Assembly: GCF_947496995.1 (NCBI RefSeq)
Contig: NZ_CANMFD010000006.1
Span: forward strand, 124,001-188,000
Length of the DNA stretch: 64,000 nucleotides
Direction of reading: 5' to 3'
From: an uncultured Roseibium sp.
GTDB lineage: Bacteria > Pseudomonadota > Alphaproteobacteria > Rhizobiales > Stappiaceae
In this document: positions 37,293 through 46,288 of the stretch, in pieces
How the letters are laid out: the number at the start of each line of letters is the position of its first letter
Numbering within the stretch: position 1 is the stretch's first letter
Program-made: the position numbers and the translations under genes
The notes under the pieces: model-generated
What the model saw: the letters and a program-made list of their open reading frames with translations, nothing else
Database searches by the model: none
Told to the model about the DNA's origin: nothing

Positions 37293-37766
37293 ATGACAAT
37301 TGCATTGGACGTTTATGACGTGAAACTTCTGACTGCCCTGCAGGAAAACGCCGCGCTCACCAATGCCGAGCTCGGCGATGTGATCCGGCTCTCCGCCAGC
37401 CAGGTGTCCCGCCGCCGTCAGAAGCTTGAGGAGGCGGGGATCATCCGCCGCTACCGGGCGGCGCTCGATCCGGAGGCCCTCGGGCTGAACGTCACGGCCT
37501 ATGTCGGCGTGACGCTCGGTGCGCACAGCAAGGAAAACGCCGGCAAGTTCAGGGACATGGTCAAGGCCATGCCGGAAGTCCAGGAAGCGCACACCCTGAC
37601 GGGCGACGTCGACTACATGCTGAAGATCGTGGTGCCGGACCTGAAGGCCCTCAGCCGCATCATCAACGACGACCTGCTGCCCCAGGAAGCCGTCCATCAC
37701 GTGCGGTCGTCAATTGCCATGGAAACGCTGAAGGACGACAACCTGCTGCCGCTTGCCCGCAGATGA
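37293..37766 (+). CDS. Lrp/AsnC-family regulator beside hpd
   Basis: 157 aa. N-terminal HTH (DVKLLTALQENAALTNAELGDVIRLSASQVSRRRQKLEEAGII) and C-terminal RAM/AsnC ligand domain (VGVTLGAHSKE, AHTLTGDVDYMLKIV). Divergent from hpd with 128 nt between, so it very likely controls tyrosine degradation in response to an aromatic amino acid. Confidence 0.94.
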   Translation: MTIALDVYDVKLLTALQENAALTNAELGDVIRLSASQVSRRRQKLEEAGIIRRYRAALDPEALGLNVTAYVGVTLGAHSKENAGKFRDMVKAMPEVQEAHTLTGDVDYMLKIVVPDLKALSRIINDDLLPQEAVHHVRSSIAMETLKDDNLLPLARR

Positions 37767-37881
37767 TCCGCGCGGCCGGTTTATGGGGATTTGTATTGTG
37801 AACTTGCGGGATTTGCAGAAAATCCCATTTGATAGGACGACAGACATTCACCCCCTTCGGGGTTATTTCAGGGAGACACTC

Positions 37882-38625
37882 ATGTTCGACGCAAAATCCT
37901 TGCTGGATCAGTTTCTGGGCGGCCAGACTTCAGACCAGTCCGGCGGCCGGGGCGGTTCTCAGCGGGGAGGGTCCGGAGACCTTCTTTCCCAGGGCAAGGA
38001 TTTCCTGTCGTCGCAAGGCGGGGGACTGGCGCTCGGCAGTCTTGCCGGGTTGATGCTCGGCACAAAGTCAGGCCGGAAAATCGGCAAGAAGGCGGTCACC
38101 TATGGCGGTCTCGCCCTGGTGGCGGGTCTCGCATACAAGGCCTATCAGGGCCACAAGGCCAACCAGCAGAACGCACCGCGGCCGCAATATCCTGCCGACG
38201 CCCCGATCCCGGTGGAGGACGCGCGCGGCACCGCTTTCGATCCGCGCGAGCAGCCGGGCGGCGAAAACCAGGTGGCTGTGGCACTCCTGACGGCGATGAT
38301 CTCCGCCGCCAAGGCGGACGGTCATATCGACCGGGAGGAACAGGACCGGATTTTCTCCAAGATCGACGAGGCCGGTCTCGACAGCGAGGCCAAGGCTTTT
38401 CTGATGGACGAACTGCGCTCGCCGCTCGACCTCGACAAGGTCGTCGCCAGCGCCACCTGTCAGGAAACGGCGGCGGAACTCTACGCCGCCTCCCGCCTCG
38501 CCATCGATCCGGATCATCCGGCCGAAAAGGCCTATCTGCAGATGCTGGCCGCCCGGCTGCAGCTGGATGCCGGTCTGGTCGACGAGATCGAATTCGCCGT
38601 TCGCGAAGCGGAAATGGCGCAGTGA
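37882..38625 (+). CDS. DUF533/TerB-like tellurite-resistance-type protein
   Basis: 247 aa. The N-terminus is a Gly/Ser/Gln-rich flexible stretch, followed by one hydrophobic glycine-rich segment (LALGSLAGLMLG...KKAVTYGGLALVAGLAYKAYQGHKA) typical of DUF533. The C-terminal ~115 residues form a TerB-like helical domain (LLTAMISAAKADGHIDREEQDRIFSKI, EKAYLQMLAARLQL). ATG 37882 has GGGAGA upstream; the frame from 37753 is rejected. Envelope-associated, role unknown. Confidence 0.88.
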   Translation: MFDAKSLLDQFLGGQTSDQSGGRGGSQRGGSGDLLSQGKDFLSSQGGGLALGSLAGLMLGTKSGRKIGKKAVTYGGLALVAGLAYKAYQGHKANQQNAPRPQYPADAPIPVEDARGTAFDPREQPGGENQVAVALLTAMISAAKADGHIDREEQDRIFSKIDEAGLDSEAKAFLMDELRSPLDLDKVVASATCQETAAELYAASRLAIDPDHPAEKAYLQMLAARLQLDAGLVDEIEFAVREAEMAQ

Positions 38626-38700
38626 CCCGCCGCGTCCGGTAGACACAGGATTTCGGGAAACGGCCGGTCTCAAGGGCGACCAGTCGGTTGCACACAGATG

Positions 38701-38735
38701 GGAGGCATCGGTTCCGTGCAGGAGCCGATGCCTCC
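38701..38735. terminator. long hairpin between DUF533 and dctP-like genes
   Basis: Stem of 15 bp with one G-T pair (GGAGGCATCGGTTCC / GGAGCCGATGCCTCC) and a 5-nt loop, placed between two convergent genes. It is probably a shared 3'-end structure. No clean T-tract on either side. Confidence 0.55.
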
Positions 38736-38743
38736 AAAGTTCG

Positions 38744-39796
38744 TTATTGTTGGGTGTTTGCCTTGATCAGCTCCATTGCGCGCTGATAGAGACTGCTGCC
38801 GTCGAGACCCCTTTCATCCATTTCGGCAATCCATTTTTCCCGTGTGGGGATCGCCGCCTCCTTCCAGAGGGCGACTTCCTCCGGCCCGAGATCGATCATC
38901 ACACCGCCTTTCGCGAGGGCGTCATCCCGGGGGGCGGCATCATCCAGCTGCATCTGTTTTCCGGCGAATGCCGAAAGCTCCAGACCGGAATTGTTGTCGA
39001 TCACGGCCTTCAGATCGTCCGGGAGCGCGTCATAAGTGGCCCGGTTCATCGCCAGCACGAAGGTCGCGGTGTAAAGGGCGTCGTCCCCGAAGCTTGTGTG
39101 GTTGTCGACGAGTTCGTTGATCTTGAGGGCGCCTGTCACCTCCCACGGCACCACCGTGGCGTCGATCACTCCCTTGGAAAGCGCTTCGGGAACTGCGGGA
39201 ACCGGCATGCCGACCGGGGTCGCTCCCAGGCTTGCGAACATGTCGTTGGTTACACGGGTCGGCGCCCGCAGCTTGACGCCTTTCAGATCGTCCAGCGAAC
39301 TGATCGGTTGTTTGGAATGGATCAGACCGGGACCGTGAACCCACAGTCCCAGAACCTTCATGTCCTTGAAGTCCTGGTCCAGCATGGTCTCTTCCGCCAG
39401 TTGCCAGAAGGCGCGTGACACGGCTTCCGCATTGGTCATGACGAAGGGCAGTTCGAAGACTTCCGTGCGCGGGAAGCGGCCGGGGGTGTAGCCGGGGAGG
39501 GTCCAGACAATATCGGCGACGCCGTCGATGGCCTGGTCGATCAGCTCCGGTGGCTTGCCGCCGAGTTGCATGGCCGGGAAATGCTGAACCTCGATCCGCC
39601 CCCCGGACTCTTCCTGGATTCGAGCCATCCACGGTTCGAGAATGTTCTTCGGGACGCTCGCCTGGGGCGGTAGCATCTGGTGAAGCCGCAGCGTGACATC
39701 CGCGGCCATGGAAGCACCCGGTGCTCCCGCCAGCAAAAGGCTGGCTGCCAGGATCGTTCCGGCGGCGGCCGGCAACAGGTTCCGGTAGTTCGGCAT
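38744..39796 (-). CDS. TRAP transporter solute-binding protein (orphan DctP)
   Basis: 350 aa. Signal peptide about 1-31 (LLLAGAPGASMAADV). DctP fold markers: LRLHQMLPPQASVPKNI, HFPAMQLGG, LIDQAIDGVADIVWTLPGYTPG, and the substrate-helix region LKGVKLRAPTRVTNDMFASLGATPVGM with the Arg that usually binds a carboxylate. No DctQ or DctM gene is next to it; it follows the cytochrome P450 gene by 68 nt on the same strand, so both may deal with one organic acid. Confidence 0.9.
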   Translation of the reverse strand: MPNYRNLLPAAAGTILAASLLLAGAPGASMAADVTLRLHQMLPPQASVPKNILEPWMARIQEESGGRIEVQHFPAMQLGGKPPELIDQAIDGVADIVWTLPGYTPGRFPRTEVFELPFVMTNAEAVSRAFWQLAEETMLDQDFKDMKVLGLWVHGPGLIHSKQPISSLDDLKGVKLRAPTRVTNDMFASLGATPVGMPVPAVPEALSKGVIDATVVPWEVTGALKINELVDNHTSFGDDALYTATFVLAMNRATYDALPDDLKAVIDNNSGLELSAFAGKQMQLDDAAPRDDALAKGGVMIDLGPEEVALWKEAAIPTREKWIAEMDERGLDGSSLYQRAMELIKANTQQ

Positions 39797-39864
39797 GATT
39801 TCCTCCCTCTAGATTATATGGCCGGCGCTGTCGTGCCGGCCCGGTTTTGTCCTTGTGCGTTTGT

Positions 39865-41040
39865 TCAGGCCAGCCTGACAGGCAGATTCAGCGGGCCGCG
39901 GAAGCCGAACCCGCTCCAGACGACGTCTTCCGGCTTCTCCAGGCTCATGCCGGGAAAACGGTCGAACAGCATTGGCAGCATGATGTCTCCGACGGTGCGG
40001 CGTGAAACATGGACGCCCGCGCAATGGTGCGGCCCGTTGCCGAAGGCCTGGTGCGGCACCTTCCGGCGAAAGACATTGAAGGATTCGCCGTCCTCGTGAT
40101 CGTCCTCGTCGCGATTGGCCGATGCCTGGATGGTCATCAGCGTCACGCCTTCGGGAATCTCGATGCCGTCGATTTCAAGGTCCCGCGTGGCCCGACGGGA
40201 AGAGGCCTGGATCGGCGCGACCCAGCGCACACCTTCCTCGAAGGCGTCGCCCCAGGCTTCCTGTCTCTTGACTTCCTCCAGCTGGTCCGGGTTGGTCAGA
40301 AGCCCGTAGATGATGGTGGCCAGGGCGTCGCGCGGCTCGTTGATGCCGCCGCCGATGGCGATCTTGATGTTTGCGAAAATCTGGCTCATCGGGATCGGAT
40401 CACGCGCGTTCAGCATGATCGACAGGGCGGAATTGTTGGGCTCAGCCCGATGACGCGGAACGAGGGTCTCGAACACGGCATCCATTTCGGCATTGGCCGC
40501 GTCCGAGCGCCGGAACGGTTCCTCGGCGAAGCCGAAATTGCCGGCCCCGTCGATCAGCACTTGCGACCAGCGCTGCATGTCGGCATCGCCGACCTCGTCG
40601 AGACCGAGGATATGCGCCAGGATCCGTGCCGCCAGCGGCCCGCAAAGCTCCGTGAACAGATCGACCGTTTCCCCGCGCGGCAGCCGGTCCAGATAGTCGG
40701 CGCATAGTTTCCGGTAAAGGTCGGCCCAGTCGGTATCGATGACCTTTGGGGAATAGGCCCGCTGCATCGCCATGCGTTCGCGCCGGTGTTCCTCGCCGTC
40801 CTTGCGCATCAGGGTATGGGCGCGAAACGCCCTGCGCATGGGCGTTACCGGATCGTCCGAGCTGAACAGCACTGGGTCATCCTTCACCATCCTGGTGTGT
40901 TTCGCCTTGGTCAGAAAGATCCGGTTCGCCGCCGGCACCTGCACGATGGGCGTCTCCGCCCGCATCCTTCGATAGATCGGATAGGGATCGCGTGTCAGCT
41001 GCGCGAGGGTCAGCGTCTCGTCGACGGGTGCTGTCGCCAT
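39865..41040 (-). CDS. cytochrome P450
   Basis: 391 aa soluble bacterial P450. Heme loop FGNGPHHCAGVHVSRR (Cys340), ExxR in EEGVRW, and an I-helix IAIGGGINEPRDA in which the usual acid-Thr pair is altered (NEP where many P450s have D/E-T), resembling P450s with Asn or Glu-Pro at that place. No ferredoxin or reductase gene is adjacent. It is divergent from a LysR gene with a dyad operator between, and upstream of an orphan DctP. Confidence 0.94.
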   Translation of the reverse strand: MATAPVDETLTLAQLTRDPYPIYRRMRAETPIVQVPAANRIFLTKAKHTRMVKDDPVLFSSDDPVTPMRRAFRAHTLMRKDGEEHRRERMAMQRAYSPKVIDTDWADLYRKLCADYLDRLPRGETVDLFTELCGPLAARILAHILGLDEVGDADMQRWSQVLIDGAGNFGFAEEPFRRSDAANAEMDAVFETLVPRHRAEPNNSALSIMLNARDPIPMSQIFANIKIAIGGGINEPRDALATIIYGLLTNPDQLEEVKRQEAWGDAFEEGVRWVAPIQASSRRATRDLEIDGIEIPEGVTLMTIQASANRDEDDHEDGESFNVFRRKVPHQAFGNGPHHCAGVHVSRRTVGDIMLPMLFDRFPGMSLEKPEDVVWSGFGFRGPLNLPVRLA

Positions 41041-41086
41041 TCGCCATCTTCCTCCCCAATCCGGCCGGTCGGCTCAGTATTTCCGC

Positions 41087-41101
41087 CTTGATGAAATCAA
41101 G
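41087..41101. promoter_or_regulatory. predicted LysR operator before P450
   Basis: CTTGAT-GAA-ATCAAG, a 15-bp dyad obeying T-N11-A (41088 and 41100), in the gap between the divergent P450 and LysR genes. Confidence 0.55.
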
Positions 41102-41184
41102 CAATACGATTGACTTTATAGATTGCATCGAATTTTTTGATCCGATGGCACAAATGGCGCCGAACCATTGGCAGTGGAGGGCTG

Positions 41185-42099
41185 ATGACGATGCAGGTAG
41201 ATCCCATGGGGGTCGATTTTCGGGCCCTGCAGGTTCTGGTGTGCGTACACCAGCTTCGCTCGTTCACCCGGGCGGCCGAAGAGCTGGGCGTCAACCAGTC
41301 CGCCGTCAGCTACACGATCAACAAGCTCAGGCAGGTGTTCCAGGATCCGCTGTTCATCCGCCAGGCGCGCCGCCTGCAGGCCACGGCGCGCTGCGAGGAC
41401 ATCGTCCAGCAGGCAAAGCGCCTCACCACCGAATTTCGGCAGCTGGCCGCGCCACCCGACTTCGATCCGGCAATGGCCAGTCAGAAGTTCACCATCGCCT
41501 GCAACTTCTATGAACGGGTCCTGATCATCCCGGAAATCGTACACACGTTGAAACGCGATGCGCCCAATCTCGAACTGGAAATCATCGATGCGTCCGGCAT
41601 CGGGCACGAGCGCCTGCTGCGCAACGAGGCAGACCTTCTGATCGGTCCGTTCGAGAAATCCGGCCCGCATTTCTACCGGCGCGATCTCTACCAGGACCGC
41701 TATGTCTGCCTTCTGGATCCCGCCCATCCCAAAGCCGGAGAGCCGCTGAGCCTGGACGATTATCTCGGCCTCGATCATGTGCTCGTCACCTATGGAGGTC
41801 AGTGGCGCTCGCGGTATCTGATCGAACTGGAGCGTATGGGCAAGGACCTGAAGGTAGCGCTGCGCGTGCCCAGCCCGGCGGGGCTGGAACGCCTGGTGTC
41901 GGGGTCTGATCTGGTTGCGACCGTGCCCGAACGCCTGTCAAAAGCTGTCGGCGCAGGGCTTCAGGTGGTCGATTGTCCGGTCCATACGTCGGTGACGATC
42001 GGCCTGGTCTGGACGACCCTCAACCACCGTTTCCCGGTCCATATGTGGGTACGCGACATGATCTATCGCCTGAACAGCAGGACCTCGAAGGAAGGCTAG
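41185..42099 (+). CDS. LysR-family regulator of the P450 locus
   Basis: 304 aa. Winged HTH at about 10-68 (LQVLVCVHQLRSFTRAAEELGVNQSAVSYTINKLRQVF), then a substrate-binding domain of the NodD/LinR-like LysR group (FTIACNFYERVLIIPEI, LLIGPFEKSGPHF). The ATG at 41185 has GGAGGG upstream; a start at 41137 is less likely. Probable regulator of the P450-DctP unit. Confidence 0.92.
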   Translation: MTMQVDPMGVDFRALQVLVCVHQLRSFTRAAEELGVNQSAVSYTINKLRQVFQDPLFIRQARRLQATARCEDIVQQAKRLTTEFRQLAAPPDFDPAMASQKFTIACNFYERVLIIPEIVHTLKRDAPNLELEIIDASGIGHERLLRNEADLLIGPFEKSGPHFYRRDLYQDRYVCLLDPAHPKAGEPLSLDDYLGLDHVLVTYGGQWRSRYLIELERMGKDLKVALRVPSPAGLERLVSGSDLVATVPERLSKAVGAGLQVVDCPVHTSVTIGLVWTTLNHRFPVHMWVRDMIYRLNSRTSKEG

Positions 42100-42118
42100 A
42101 GCACATCCATCAAAGGAC

Positions 42119-43222
42119 TCAGACCGGCTGCGGCCCCACATAATGCGAGGACGGCCGAATCAGCTTGCCTGTCTGCTGCTGTTCCAGAACATGCGCGCAC
42201 CAGCCGGGCGTGCGTCCGACCGCGAACAGCGGGGTGAACAGGGTCCGGTCGATGCCGATCGCATCCAGAAGGACGGCTGTATAGAACTCGACATTTGTTT
42301 CCAGCGGCCGGTTCGGCTTGGCCCGTTTCAGGGCGGCCAGCGCCGCAGCTTCTATGTCTTCCGCCAGTTTCACTTTGGGATTTTCCGCTCCAATCAGCCT
42401 CAGTCCCGCCTTCAGGACATCGGCGCGCGGATCGCGCGTCCGGTAGATCCGGTGGCCGAAGCCCATCAGCCGCTCCTTGCGGGCAAGGGCCCCGCCGATC
42501 CAGGCTTCCGCGTTTTCCGGCTGGCCGATCGCGTCGATCATGTCGAGCACCGGGCCCGGCGCGCCGCCGTGCAGCGGGCCACTCAGGGCGCCCATTGCGC
42601 CCAGAACCGCCTGCTTCAGCTCCGCCTGCGTGGAGCCGATCACCCGCGCAGTAAAGGTGGAGGCGTTCAGACCGTGGTCGAGAATGGTCACCAGATAGCG
42701 GTTCAAGGCATCCGCATGACCTTCCGGCGGCAGCGTGCCCGTCAGCATCCGCAGCAGGTCCGTGGCCGTGTTCAGCGTACTGTCCGGCGCGACAGGCGCC
42801 AGTCCCAAGGCCATCCTGTGGGAAGCCGCCAGAAACACCGGCAGGGCTCCGGTGATGGCGACCGCGTCGGGCAGACCGCGTTTCAGCGGCAGGGCGGCAA
42901 GTCCGAGCTGCATGCGCTCGAAGACCGAAAGCTCTGGCGCGGCATCTTCGAGCAACGGAACAACAGCGAATGCGGCGGTGCGGGCCTGTCCGAACGCCGT
43001 GCGCAGGGGATGGTCGCCGACCTGGCTGAAATCCTCCCAAAGATGCTCGACCGCCGCCTCGAAAGGCATTTTTCCGGCAAGATCCTCTATTGTCTTGCCG
43101 CGCAGGATCAGGACGCCGTTCTGACCGTCGACATGGCTCAGTGTCGTGGTGGCGGCAACGACGCCTTCCAGTCCGGCGGTCGGATCCGGGGTCATTTGGG
43201 CGGGATTTGGCGCTTCGGTCAT
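42119..43222 (-). CDS. citrate synthase family protein (with Asp-to-Glu at active site)
   Basis: 367 aa, the short form (citrate/2-methylcitrate synthase type). The histidines are present in SGPLHGGAPGPV and MGFGHRIYRTRDPRAD. The position of the catalytic Asp, normally NVDF, reads NVEFYTA here. Glu may still work as a base or may mark a subfamily with changed specificity. ATG 43222 has AAGGAG 6 nt upstream. It is divergent from an HTH-citrate synthase fusion, 76 nt apart. The housekeeping gltA is presumably elsewhere. Confidence 0.9.
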   Translation of the reverse strand: MTEAPNPAQMTPDPTAGLEGVVAATTTLSHVDGQNGVLILRGKTIEDLAGKMPFEAAVEHLWEDFSQVGDHPLRTAFGQARTAAFAVVPLLEDAAPELSVFERMQLGLAALPLKRGLPDAVAITGALPVFLAASHRMALGLAPVAPDSTLNTATDLLRMLTGTLPPEGHADALNRYLVTILDHGLNASTFTARVIGSTQAELKQAVLGAMGALSGPLHGGAPGPVLDMIDAIGQPENAEAWIGGALARKERLMGFGHRIYRTRDPRADVLKAGLRLIGAENPKVKLAEDIEAAALAALKRAKPNRPLETNVEFYTAVLLDAIGIDRTLFTPLFAVGRTPGWCAHVLEQQQTGKLIRPSSHYVGPQPV

Positions 43223-43266
43223 GATCATCTCCTTATTTGTTTGCGCCAGATAATGAGAAACATTTG

Positions 43267-43297
43267 CATTGATCAACGTTGATAAATACAATCAATG
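43267..43297. promoter_or_regulatory. nested dyads between divergent citrate synthase genes
   Basis: The perfect 12-bp palindrome ATCAACGTTGAT (43272-43283) lies inside a wider inverted repeat CATTGAT (43267-43273) / ATCAATG (43291-43297). It is just before the start of the HTH fusion gene and overlaps the only space for both promoters. Likely bound by the HTH fusion protein itself. Confidence 0.5.
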
Positions 43298-43298
43298 C

Positions 43299-44459
43299 AT
43301 GAGCAAACCGATCTATCTCTCCGCCCGCGAAGCCGCTGCCGAACTCGGCGTTCAGCCGGCGACCCTTTATGCCTATGTCAGCCGGGGATTGATTTCCTCC
43401 GTGGCCGGTCCCGGCAAACAGCGCCGCTACGACGCGGCCGATGTCCGACGTCTGAAGGGCCGCAAGGCGGAAGATCAGGCCGGCTTGCGGCCCCTGACGG
43501 GCGATCCGGTTCTGGAGACGGAACTGACGCTTATTTGCGAGGAAGGCCCGGTCTACCGGGGACGGCGCGCGACCGATCTTGCGGAAAACTCCTCGCTGGA
43601 AACGGTGGCGACCCTGCTCTGGGGATCGGAGGACGATCCCTTCGCGGAAAGCGCGCCGGAAAAAGCGCCTGAGCTGCCGCCGGCACTTGGCCCTCTGGAC
43701 CGGCTGATGATGGCGCTTGCCGCCTGGCCCCTGCAGGACAGGGCCGCCTTTACCCATGCGCCGAAACTTTTGCAGACCAAGGGCGCGGCTCTGCTGCGCT
43801 ACGGGACCGCCGCGCTGCTGAACAGAAAGCCGGTGGCGGTGCCGATCCACACCCAGTTTGCCGAAGCCTATGGGGTTTCCACCGCCGGCAGAAACGCGAT
43901 CCGTGCCTCTCTGGTGCTGTGCGCCGATCACGAACTCAACACAAGTGCCTTCGCAGTGCGCTGCGCGGCCTCCACCCGCGCGCCGCTGCATGCTGCCCTG
44001 CTCTCCGGGCTTGGCGCATTTGCCGGTCCGCGTCACGGTGCAGCGTCAGATCGGGTGACTGCCTGGCTCGCGGATCTGAGACCGGAAACGGATATCGAGG
44101 CGGTTCTGTCCGACCGGCTTGGGCGCGGCGAAAGCCTGCCCGGCTTCGGCCATTCCGTCTACCGCGAGCGCGATCCCCGGGCCGACTGTCTGCTTGAGAT
44201 GCTGATCCGCAACGAACGAAACCATCCGTTCGTCGAGCGCCTGCCTCTGCTGATCGGTGTCGCCGACGATCTTTACGGCCGTGCCCCCAACATCGATTTC
44301 GCCCTGGCGGCAGTGCAGAAAACCTACGACCTGCCCAGGGACGCCGGAAAGATAATCTTCTGCGCCGCGCGGATCACCGGGTGGATCGCTCATGCACTCG
44401 AACAATATTCCTCCCCCGAGCAGATCCGTCCCAGAGCCGCCTATGTGGGCGAGCGATAA
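43299..44459 (+). CDS. MerR-like HTH domain fused to citrate synthase
   Basis: 386 aa. Residues 1-60 are a MerR/excisionase-type winged helix (YLSAREAAAELGVQPATLYAYVSRGLISS, QRRYDAADVRRLKGRK). The rest is a citrate-synthase fold with the key residues kept: GPRHGAA, PGFGHSVYRERDPRAD and the Asp in NIDFALAAVQ. The closing ITGWIAHALEQ...RPRAAYVG is family-typical. A DNA-binding domain on a metabolic enzyme suggests a metabolite-sensing regulator of the divergent citrate synthase gene, either enzymatically active or using the fold as a sensor. Confidence 0.92.
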   Translation: MSKPIYLSAREAAAELGVQPATLYAYVSRGLISSVAGPGKQRRYDAADVRRLKGRKAEDQAGLRPLTGDPVLETELTLICEEGPVYRGRRATDLAENSSLETVATLLWGSEDDPFAESAPEKAPELPPALGPLDRLMMALAAWPLQDRAAFTHAPKLLQTKGAALLRYGTAALLNRKPVAVPIHTQFAEAYGVSTAGRNAIRASLVLCADHELNTSAFAVRCAASTRAPLHAALLSGLGAFAGPRHGAASDRVTAWLADLRPETDIEAVLSDRLGRGESLPGFGHSVYRERDPRADCLLEMLIRNERNHPFVERLPLLIGVADDLYGRAPNIDFALAAVQKTYDLPRDAGKIIFCAARITGWIAHALEQYSSPEQIRPRAAYVGER

Positions 44460-44555
44460 ATCCTGAGGGAAATCACCCTGCCGGAGTGAAGATTGCTTTT
44501 GGGCCCTCGGCAGATTTAACGTGTCTACAGGGGATTCGGATCGGGGGACTGGCGG

Positions 44556-45449
44556 TTGGCCGAGATTTTCACGCATGTTGTCAATGTCATGCTGCCTGTA
44601 CTGCTGTGCGTGCTGGTCGGCTACGGGCTGGCGGTCGCCAGGGCGCCTTTCGACCAGAAAATGCTTGGCACCCTAGTGTCCTATGTCGGTTATCCGGCGC
44701 TGATCCTGTTTCATCTCGCCAAGCAGCACATCCAGCTCGACACCTTCCTGATCGTGCTGGCCGCCGCCGCGGGATCGATCATCATTGGCGCGGTCGTGGG
44801 GTTCTTCGTTCTCAAACTGCTGCGCATTTCCGTGAAGGCCTACCTGTCGCCGATGATGCTATCCAACGTCGGCAACATCGGGCTGCCGGTCGCAACCCTT
44901 GCGTTCGGGCCGGAAGGGGCCGCCGTTGCCATCGGGTTTGTCATCGTTGTGCTGATGGCGATCTTCACCATCGGCATTGCCCTGCCCATGGGCCGTCCCG
45001 ACTTTGCCACGCTCGCCCGGCAACCGGTCATCTACGCGGCCTTCGGATCCATTGCCCTGATGGCCAGCGGATGGAAAATTCCCGGACCGATCGATCAGAG
45101 CCTTGAAATTCTGGCCGGTCTCGCCATTCCCATCATGCTGCTGACCCTCGGCTACAGTCTCGCGACGTTGAAACTTGGCGGCCTGACACGAGCGGTCCTG
45201 CTGTCCGTCATTCACATCGCGATCTCGGCGCTGACGGCATTCGTGCTGACCTGGGTTTTGAACCTCGACGGCAAGATTGAGAGCGTCGTCATCGTGCTCT
45301 GCTTCATGCCGCCGTCGGTCGCCACCTATCTGGCGATTTCCCAGTATCAGCAGGAAGAAGCGCCGGGCGTGGCCGGGTTCATATTCGTTTCCACGATCCT
45401 GACGCTGGTGACGCTGCCCGTGGTGCTTACCTATTGGGCAACCGGATAA
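44556..45449 (+). CDS. AEC (auxin efflux carrier) family transporter
   Basis: 297 aa, about nine to ten membrane helices. Family features include VLLCVLVGYGLA near the start, LVSYVGYPALILFHLA, SNVGNIGLPVATLAFG (the conserved N-x-G-x2-G-P type helix break) and PIMLLTLGYSLA. AEC carriers move malate, malonate and similar dicarboxylates; proximity to two citrate synthase homologues makes an organic acid likely. A TTG start at 44556 with GGGGG upstream is used; ATG 44589 is an alternative. Confidence 0.87.
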   Translation: MAEIFTHVVNVMLPVLLCVLVGYGLAVARAPFDQKMLGTLVSYVGYPALILFHLAKQHIQLDTFLIVLAAAAGSIIIGAVVGFFVLKLLRISVKAYLSPMMLSNVGNIGLPVATLAFGPEGAAVAIGFVIVVLMAIFTIGIALPMGRPDFATLARQPVIYAAFGSIALMASGWKIPGPIDQSLEILAGLAIPIMLLTLGYSLATLKLGGLTRAVLLSVIHIAISALTAFVLTWVLNLDGKIESVVIVLCFMPPSVATYLAISQYQQEEAPGVAGFIFVSTILTLVTLPVVLTYWATG

Positions 45450-45454
45450 GGCCC

Positions 45455-46288
45455 TCAGGGTCTGGATTTCAGGAAGGACTCGAAATCGACCGCCTCGCTC
45501 ATGCGGTCGAAGCACCCGAAGGCCCCGCCGTCCTTGATGTCCACGGCCGCCTCGGTGAAGGCCCTGTAGGCCACCCGGGCGAGGCCGGAGCCGATAGAAA
45601 CGCGGGCAACGCCCATATCGCCGAGTTCCTTGCGGGTGAGATGAAAATTCCGGCGGCCACCCAGGATGTTGAGGGGCGCCTGCACGGCGTTCAGAATTGC
45701 GGCGATCTGGTTCTTTTCCTTGACCTCGGGTGCATAGACACAGTCCGCGCCAGCCTCCACGAACGCGTTGAGCCGCTTGATGGTTTCCGCCATCTCGTAT
45801 TCGGTCTGCACCGGCCCCTCGCTGCGGGCCGTCAGCACGAAGTCCGGAGCCAGCCTGTTTTTCGTCTCGACTGCCGCCCTAATCCGCTCCACCGCCAGGT
45901 CCAGGGAATAATGGGGATGAACGGGATCGGTGGTGTAGTCTTCGATCGAGCATCCCGCCAGACCGACCTCGATGGCACCCCTGACCGTTTCCGCCACCTC
46001 TTCCGGGCTGTCGCCGAAACCGTTCTCCAGGTCGCCGTTCACCGGCAGGGTGGTTGCGGCGATGATGTCCGCGGCATGGGCGAGCGCGGCGTCCCGGCTT
46101 ATCAGACCTTCCGCATCCCTGACCCCTTGCGTCCACGCATAGCCCGCGCTGGACGTCGCGATCGCCTCGAACCGCATTCCATCGAGAATGCGTGCAGACC
46201 CGATGTCGAATGGGTTGGGCATCAGGAAAGCCCGGCCCTTTTCATGCAAGGCCCTGAAAATTGCACGGCGGTTGGCGGCGGTCTGCAT
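45455..46288 (-). CDS. isocitrate lyase/PEP mutase family protein
   Basis: 277 aa. Fold markers: LMPNPFDIGSARIL, TSSAGYAWTQG, PVNGDLENGFGD (metal-binding acid cluster) and GLAGCSIEDYT. The Cys/Lys signature KKCGH of true isocitrate lyases is missing, as in the oxaloacetate-decarboxylase/carboxyphosphonoenolpyruvate-like side of the family. The substrate is probably a 2- or 3-carbon-branched acid. It converges on the AEC gene with 5 nt between. Confidence 0.9.
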   Translation of the reverse strand: MQTAANRRAIFRALHEKGRAFLMPNPFDIGSARILDGMRFEAIATSSAGYAWTQGVRDAEGLISRDAALAHAADIIAATTLPVNGDLENGFGDSPEEVAETVRGAIEVGLAGCSIEDYTTDPVHPHYSLDLAVERIRAAVETKNRLAPDFVLTARSEGPVQTEYEMAETIKRLNAFVEAGADCVYAPEVKEKNQIAAILNAVQAPLNILGGRRNFHLTRKELGDMGVARVSIGSGLARVAYRAFTEAAVDIKDGGAFGCFDRMSEAVDFESFLKSRP

